NCBI GenBank assembly: GCA_949297415.1
Contig: CASFSV010000005.1
Span: 1-64,000, forward strand
Reading direction: 5' to 3'
Length of the DNA stretch: 64,000 nt
Source: an uncultured Alphaproteobacteria bacterium
GTDB taxonomy: Bacteria > Pseudomonadota > Alphaproteobacteria > RF32 > CAG-239
How positions within the stretch are numbered: the stretch's first letter is position 1; every line of letters starts with the position of its first letter. Below, one piece after another: positions 59,358-64,000 of this stretch. Below the pieces are notes generated by a model. The model did not search any database and was not told where the DNA came from. It saw nothing but the letters and a program-made list of their open reading frames with translations. A program made the position numbers and the translations under genes.

Positions 59358-60353
59358 ATGCTGTTTGGTAAATATATCAAAAATAAACGGGGAAAAGCAT
59401 CTCTTTTTATTCTGATGATGATTTTCTTGTTGTCGATATTTGCTGAATTTATTGCAAATGATAAGCCTATTGTATTGAAGTATGACAACGAATATTTTTT
59501 TCCGATTTTTAAAGTTTATACTGATGCCAGATTTGGAGGGGATTTTCCGACAGAGGCTAACTATAAAGACGAATTTATTCGCAAGAATATAGAGACGGAC
59601 GGTTTTATGATTATGCCGATTATCGAATTTTCTTATAATACAGTTGATTATGAACTTAATGAGCCTTTTCCGGCGGCACCTTCGTCCAGACATTGGTTAG
59701 GGACAGACGAAGAAGGACGCGATATTGTGGCGCGTCTTTTGTATGGTATTCGTTTGTCGTTTGCATTTGCTTGTTTATTGACTTTGCTTTCTTCGGTTTT
59801 GGGAATTTTTATCGGTGCTATACAAGGGTATTTTGGCGGTAAAATAGATATTGTAATGCAGAGAATTATTGAAATTTGGGAATCTATGCCGCAGATGTTT
59901 ATCCTTATTATTGTGGCAAGTGTTTTTGTGCCGACGTTTTGGACGCTGTTGTTTATTTTATTGCTTTTCTCGTGGACGGAACTTACTGGTATGGTTCGGG
60001 CAGAATTTTTAAGAGCTCGCAATTTTGAATATGTTAAGGCGGCAAAAGCTATTGGCGTTAGTAATTTCCGAATTATTTGGCGGCATATCTTACCTAATGC
60101 TTTGGTGGCTACGATTACTTTTGTTCCTTTTATTTTGGCCGGTGCTATTGTGGCTTTAACAGCTTTGGATTTTTTAGGTTTAGGATTGGGGCATGAATAT
60201 CCCTCTTTGGGAGATTTGGTGCGTCAGGGAAAAGATAATTTACAAGCTCCGTGGATTGGCTTGAGTATCTTTTTTGTTTTATCGTTATTGTTGACGGCTC
60301 TTATTTTTGTCGGTGAAGGGGTTCGTGACGCATTGGATAAGAGGAAACTATGA
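59358..60353 (+). CDS. yejE: Peptide ABC transporter permease (YejE-like)
   Basis: Inner-membrane permease of a peptide importer. From ATG 59358: KRGKASLFILMMIFLLSIFAEFIANDKPIVL is the YejE N-terminus, then a periplasmic loop of ~100 residues with FPAAPSSRHWLGTDEEGRDI and five more hydrophobic segments. The EAA loop reads EYVKAAKAIGVSNFRIIWRHILPNA. About 331 residues, near the E. coli YejE length. I use 59358 because a terminator lies upstream within the longer frame. yejF overlaps by 4 nt. YejA (binding protein) and YejB (second permease) are not next to it. Confidence 0.88.
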   Translation: MLFGKYIKNKRGKASLFILMMIFLLSIFAEFIANDKPIVLKYDNEYFFPIFKVYTDARFGGDFPTEANYKDEFIRKNIETDGFMIMPIIEFSYNTVDYELNEPFPAAPSSRHWLGTDEEGRDIVARLLYGIRLSFAFACLLTLLSSVLGIFIGAIQGYFGGKIDIVMQRIIEIWESMPQMFILIIVASVFVPTFWTLLFILLLFSWTELTGMVRAEFLRARNFEYVKAAKAIGVSNFRIIWRHILPNALVATITFVPFILAGAIVALTALDFLGLGLGHEYPSLGDLVRQGKDNLQAPWIGLSIFFVLSLLLTALIFVGEGVRDALDKRKL

Positions 60354-61936
60354 GTGAGCCGATTTTAAATGTGAAAAGTCTGAATGTTCGCTTTATTGAT
60401 GAAAATGGAGCTCTATTTTCTGCTGTTTATAATAGCTCTTTTTTTGTTGATGAAGGGGAAATTGTGGCGATTGTCGGTGAGTCTGGCTCCGGTAAATCCG
60501 TTACTGCATTGTCTATTTTAGGTCTTATAAATCCTCGTAAAGTTTTGTATAAAAGTACCAATTCTATTTTGTTTGAAAATCGTGAGTTAACGGCACTTTC
60601 TGAACAAGAATGGCAGGATATTCGCGGTAATCAAATCAGTATGATTTTTCAAGAACCAATGAGCTCGCTTAATCCTCTCTTGAAAGTTGGACAACAAGTG
60701 GCGGAAATTATTAAAGTTCATAAAAATGTTTCTGATAGAAAAGCTTGGGCAAGAGCTCGGTATTTGTTACGTTTGGTCGGAATTGAAAATGCAGATGAAC
60801 GTATGAATGCTTTTCCGTTCGAGCTGTCAGGGGGACAACGTCAACGCGTTATGATTGCTATGGCGGTGGCTAATCATCCCAAACTTTTGATTGCTGATGA
60901 ACCTACTACTGCTCTTGATGTGACTGTGCAAAAACAAATATTGGAGCTTATTTTTAAACTTAAACAAAAGTTTGGGATGGCGGTTATTTTTATTTCTCAT
61001 GACCTTAATTTGGTGCGTCAAATTGCTAACAGAGTTTTGGTAATGAGACAAGGGGTTATTGTTGAGCAGGGAAGTGTCGGAAATATTTTTAATGCACCGA
61101 TACATCCGTATACAAAAAGTTTGTTAGCAGCATTTAATCATTCTTCTTTTAGACGTGAGTTTATTTCAAGAAAGTTGATGGAAGCACGGGATTTATCTGT
61201 GGAATTTCCAATTAAAAAGAACTTGTTGGGAAAAACAATTAAAAGTATTAAGGCTTTAGATGATGTGTCTTTGGCACTTTATGAAGGAAAAACACTGGGT
61301 GTTGTTGGTGAGTCCGGTTCGGGTAAAACGACCTTGGGAATGTGCTTGGCTAATCTTATTAAATATGATGGGGTGATTTTAACAGCCAAATCCGTACATA
61401 TTAAAAATGAACGTGATTTTCGTAAGAATATTCAGGTTGTTTTTCAAGATCCGTATAATTCACTTAATCCGCGTATGACTATTCGTGAAATTGTGTCTGA
61501 AGGGATTAAAGTGCATTTTCCTAAATTGAAGAAACATGATATTGAGAAAAAAGTTAAAAAAGTTTTGGCAGATGTTGGTTTAAACGATGATGATATTTTA
61601 GATAAGTATCCGCATGAGTTTTCGGGAGGACAACGACAGCGTATTGCGATTGCTCGTTCGTTGGTAATTGAACCGAAAATTATGATTTTAGATGAACCCA
61701 CGTCGGCTCTTGATGTAACTGTTCAAGCGGAGATTTTAGCACTGCTTAAAAAAATTCAGGAAACTACAGGAATCGCTTATTTGTTTATTTCTCATGACAT
61801 GCGGGCAGTTAAATCTATTGCTCATGATGTATTGGTAATGAAATCCGGCAAAATAGTTGAACAGGGAAGTGTTGAGGGGGTATTTGCTCAGCCACAATCT
61901 CAGTATGCTAAAGAGCTTATTAAGGCGGCTCTATAA
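60350..61936 (+). CDS. yejF: Peptide ABC transporter ATP-binding protein with two NBDs (YejF-like)
   Basis: A 528-residue protein with two ATPase domains that powers the YejE permease. First NBD: Walker A GESGSGKSVTA, ABC signature LSGGQRQRV, Walker B LLIADEPTTALDV. Second NBD (from ~278): GESGSGKTTLG, FSGGQRQRI, IMILDEPTSALDV, with the H-loop in FISHDM. Residues around HPYTKSLLAA at the end of NBD1 are the usual oligopeptide-type linker. ATG overlaps the yejE stop (ATGA). Its last 6 nt overlap the convergent large gene. Confidence 0.93.
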   Translation: MSEPILNVKSLNVRFIDENGALFSAVYNSSFFVDEGEIVAIVGESGSGKSVTALSILGLINPRKVLYKSTNSILFENRELTALSEQEWQDIRGNQISMIFQEPMSSLNPLLKVGQQVAEIIKVHKNVSDRKAWARARYLLRLVGIENADERMNAFPFELSGGQRQRVMIAMAVANHPKLLIADEPTTALDVTVQKQILELIFKLKQKFGMAVIFISHDLNLVRQIANRVLVMRQGVIVEQGSVGNIFNAPIHPYTKSLLAAFNHSSFRREFISRKLMEARDLSVEFPIKKNLLGKTIKSIKALDDVSLALYEGKTLGVVGESGSGKTTLGMCLANLIKYDGVILTAKSVHIKNERDFRKNIQVVFQDPYNSLNPRMTIREIVSEGIKVHFPKLKKHDIEKKVKKVLADVGLNDDDILDKYPHEFSGGQRQRIAIARSLVIEPKIMILDEPTSALDVTVQAEILALLKKIQETTGIAYLFISHDMRAVKSIAHDVLVMKSGKIVEQGSVEGVFAQPQSQYAKELIKAAL

Positions 61937-64000
61937 TTCTTCGTAAGTGTCTGTTATAGATATTTTGCTTATGCTGCTATCTTGCCAGTAGGCGGCGATG
62001 TTGCGGAGATATTTTAAATCTTCTTTTGTTATGGTTGCACTTATTTGCGCTATGTATTCAATGTGCTCGGTTAAGGGCAAGTTTTCGGCAAATAATTTTA
62101 CAATTTCGGTAGGCGCAATTGTTAAAACTTGAGTTACTTCTTCCGGATGATTTTGTGGTAATTCTGTTTCTAAATAGTTAAGTGCTTTTTTGCGGATAAG
62201 GGGATTTCTTAATGCTGAAATGAAAATTTTTTCCGGCGTATTTGTTTCTACGTTTGGATAATCATGCTTTAGTTTTTTTGAAATTAATGGGTGCAAATTT
62301 TGTAGTTCTTTTCCGATTTCAAATAGCTTGGTTATTTGCTCCGCTAGGCTTAAATTGGTATAGATTAGTTGTGATTTTATCTTAAATTCCGGCGGTAATA
62401 AAGTGGCTTCTTGGGATAATATGATTTCAGCGACTGCTAAAATTTGTTCGTCTACGGTAAAGCTTTTATTGATGATGATGCTGTTGTTGTTTATATTGTA
62501 GAGGGCTGCAATAGGTATTTGTTTTGATGTCAAACCACAGGTTTCTGTAAAGATAATTTCTTTGTGTAGAATATATTCTTGTATTTCTTCAAGGTGAGGT
62601 GCGAGTGAAGTGATATTGTTTAATTTTTCTGCAAAAGAAGATGGTCTGATTGGAAGGTTAGGGTATGGATGTGGTTTTACTTTTTTGTGAACAGTAGTAA
62701 AATGTTTGTTGCCTGAGATGATTTTAGATTCGCTTATTTTCAAACCGTATTTATCTTTTTTGTTGGTTATGTGCTGTATTTGCCTATTTAAATAGGGCAT
62801 CTCGTTATGACCTGTTATTGATGTTGGAATTTTATTGAGGATGTTCATACGAGTGTATATGTCATCAGTTACGGTTAAGGCTTGTTGAACAGCTTTGCTT
62901 AAATCTAAATAAGGTGTTTCAAAGATGGATAGATGATAGGTTTGGACAATGCTTTCCGGTGTTAAAATATCTGTTGCCAGAGGTGTATCTGGATTATTTT
63001 GTGTAAAAGGTTTGCTACTGAAGGTTCTTTTGCAATATTCTCCGAAATCTTTATCCCATGCAAGAGCTGCTGAATTTAATGCTTTTAAGATATCGTTAGT
63101 TTTGCTTAGGGTATGGCTGTATGCACGCTGCATGTATGGCGCTTTGCTTAGTAGTGTGTTGTATACTTCCGGATAGATGTTCTTTATGTCATGGCTAACG
63201 GCACATGTACACGCAAGGGCATCACTTTCTGTTAAGCATTTTTGTAATAAAATATTGGTGAGACCCGATGTGTTGTCATTGGTATTTTGATATGCTTGCA
63301 GAGCATGCTTTGATTCATAAATTATTCGGGTTATAAGCAGATTTGATTTATGAATTGATGATGATAGATCCGGCAGTGTTATGGTGCCATTTATGTAAGT
63401 GCTTAGTGTTTGTTGAATGTTGTTTTGCGGAACGACGATATATTGGGTTCCTAATTTTAAGCTCTGATGAATAATGTAACGTCCTATTTCTGAATATTCG
63501 CAGATGATGTTTAGCAGATGGATTAAGTAGTTTTTTTGTTCTTCTGTTCCGCTTATTTGACCATTGATGAGGGATTCATTGATGATTTCGTCATTGTAAT
63601 CTGTAGTTAGAAGATGTTTGTCGTGATAGGTTGTAAATTGTTCACGCTTTAGAGCAAGAGTGGCTTGGGTTTGATTGATTGTTTGAGCTAAGTCTTCGTT
63701 TTCTAAACTCAAACGTTTAATTTCTTTATTGATGCGCTCTCGTTCTTGTTGTAGGGTGTCTGTATCGTATTTTTCAAGGATTTCCTTTTTTATTTTTTCA
63801 ATGGAACGAGTTATATCAAATCTGGCATCAAATTCTTTGTATTCGCTGTTTGTTTGGAGGAATTCATCATAAAATTTTTGAATGTGCTGGCTATAATATA
63901 TTCTTCTTGCTTTATCTTGAAGATTTTGCTTTTGAGGATTCATTCCCGGAACATAGTTGGTGTTGGGATCGGGATGATGTGTTTGCGGCGGAGTTGATAC
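61931..64000 (-). CDS. Large coiled-coil protein with degenerate metallopeptidase-like motif (5' end beyond window)
   Basis: Partial: the frame is open to the window edge, with a Pro/His-rich stretch (PPQTHHPDPNTNYVPG) before the first in-window ATG at 63943, which has no Shine-Dalgarno, so the true start lies outside. From that Met, residues ~40-105 form a coiled coil. YESKHALQAYQ (~209-219; encoded near 63319-63287) and ESDALA (~239-244) copy the layout of an H-E-x-x-H ... E-x-D-A zincin of the DUF6782 kind, but the first His is Tyr. A second similar stretch (NSIIINKSFTVDEQI, ~468-482) precedes a helix without HExxH. Activity is doubtful. No family assignment is secure. Confidence 0.55.
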   Translation of the reverse strand, partial: VSTPPQTHHPDPNTNYVPGMNPQKQNLQDKARRIYYSQHIQKFYDEFLQTNSEYKEFDARFDITRSIEKIKKEILEKYDTDTLQQERERINKEIKRLSLENEDLAQTINQTQATLALKREQFTTYHDKHLLTTDYNDEIINESLINGQISGTEEQKNYLIHLLNIICEYSEIGRYIIHQSLKLGTQYIVVPQNNIQQTLSTYINGTITLPDLSSSIHKSNLLITRIIYESKHALQAYQNTNDNTSGLTNILLQKCLTESDALACTCAVSHDIKNIYPEVYNTLLSKAPYMQRAYSHTLSKTNDILKALNSAALAWDKDFGEYCKRTFSSKPFTQNNPDTPLATDILTPESIVQTYHLSIFETPYLDLSKAVQQALTVTDDIYTRMNILNKIPTSITGHNEMPYLNRQIQHITNKKDKYGLKISESKIISGNKHFTTVHKKVKPHPYPNLPIRPSSFAEKLNNITSLAPHLEEIQEYILHKEIIFTETCGLTSKQIPIAALYNINNNSIIINKSFTVDEQILAVAEIILSQEATLLPPEFKIKSQLIYTNLSLAEQITKLFEIGKELQNLHPLISKKLKHDYPNVETNTPEKIFISALRNPLIRKKALNYLETELPQNHPEEVTQVLTIAPTEIVKLFAENLPLTEHIEYIAQISATITKEDLKYLRNIAAYWQDSSISKISITDTYEEL

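Overview
The window looks like chromosomal DNA of an AT-rich alphaproteobacterium that lives without oxygen, probably a host-associated (gut) lineage. The alphaproteobacterial signs are a circularly permuted ssrA gene encoding an ANDN-type tag, an SspB plus ribbon-helix-helix gene pair beside it, a DUF1013/TrcR regulator, an L31 without zinc cysteines, an RpoA opening [12 protein letters not shown], and the block miaB-phoH-ybeY-lnt-xre-trmB. A monomeric [FeFe] hydrogenase, rare in this class, and a set of glycogen enzymes point to fermentation. The clade (an RF32-like uncultured gut order) is inference.

Layout. 0-8 kb: rpmE, trcR with a histone-like tail, an ASCH protein, a proline iminopeptidase, mutT, a large subtilisin autotransporter and an orphan. 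8-15.5 kb: the hydrogenase, orphans, a small lipoprotein, a VWA / PP2C phosphatase / kinase triad of the TerY-P kind, and a nitronate monooxygenase-like enzyme. 15.6-19.8 kb: a seven-gene minus-strand operon (TerB-like, orphan, yggT, DUF167, folD, orphan, dedA-like). 20-25.7 kb: miaB to trmB. 27.4-31.6 kb: a rearranged spc/alpha ribosomal block, secY-adk-rpsM-rpsK-rpoA, with a possible rplO remnant in front and no rplQ behind.

31.7-33.9 kb: a sialyltransferase-family (GT29) gene and a polysaccharide pyruvyl transferase-family gene, preceded by a highly structured RNA of about 200 nt that ends in an intrinsic terminator just before the GT29 ribosome binding site. This is the most novel-looking element. 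34-45.3 kb: orphans, DUF2157/GDYXXLXY membrane pair, two MFS transporters, HAD hydrolase, ppa, QmcA/NfeD pair and a DUF2934 protein. 46-52.5 kb: glgB-glgX-malQ. 52.6-64 kb: a membrane glycosyltransferase, an anchored disordered protein, sspB and ssrA side by side, an 860-residue membrane protein with nine 48-bp tandem repeats, yejE-yejF without yejAB, and a large protein with a degenerate metallopeptidase-like motif that runs off the right edge.

No rRNA, tRNA, insertion sequence, prophage or CRISPR array was recognised. All calls come from reading the sequence; no database search was run.
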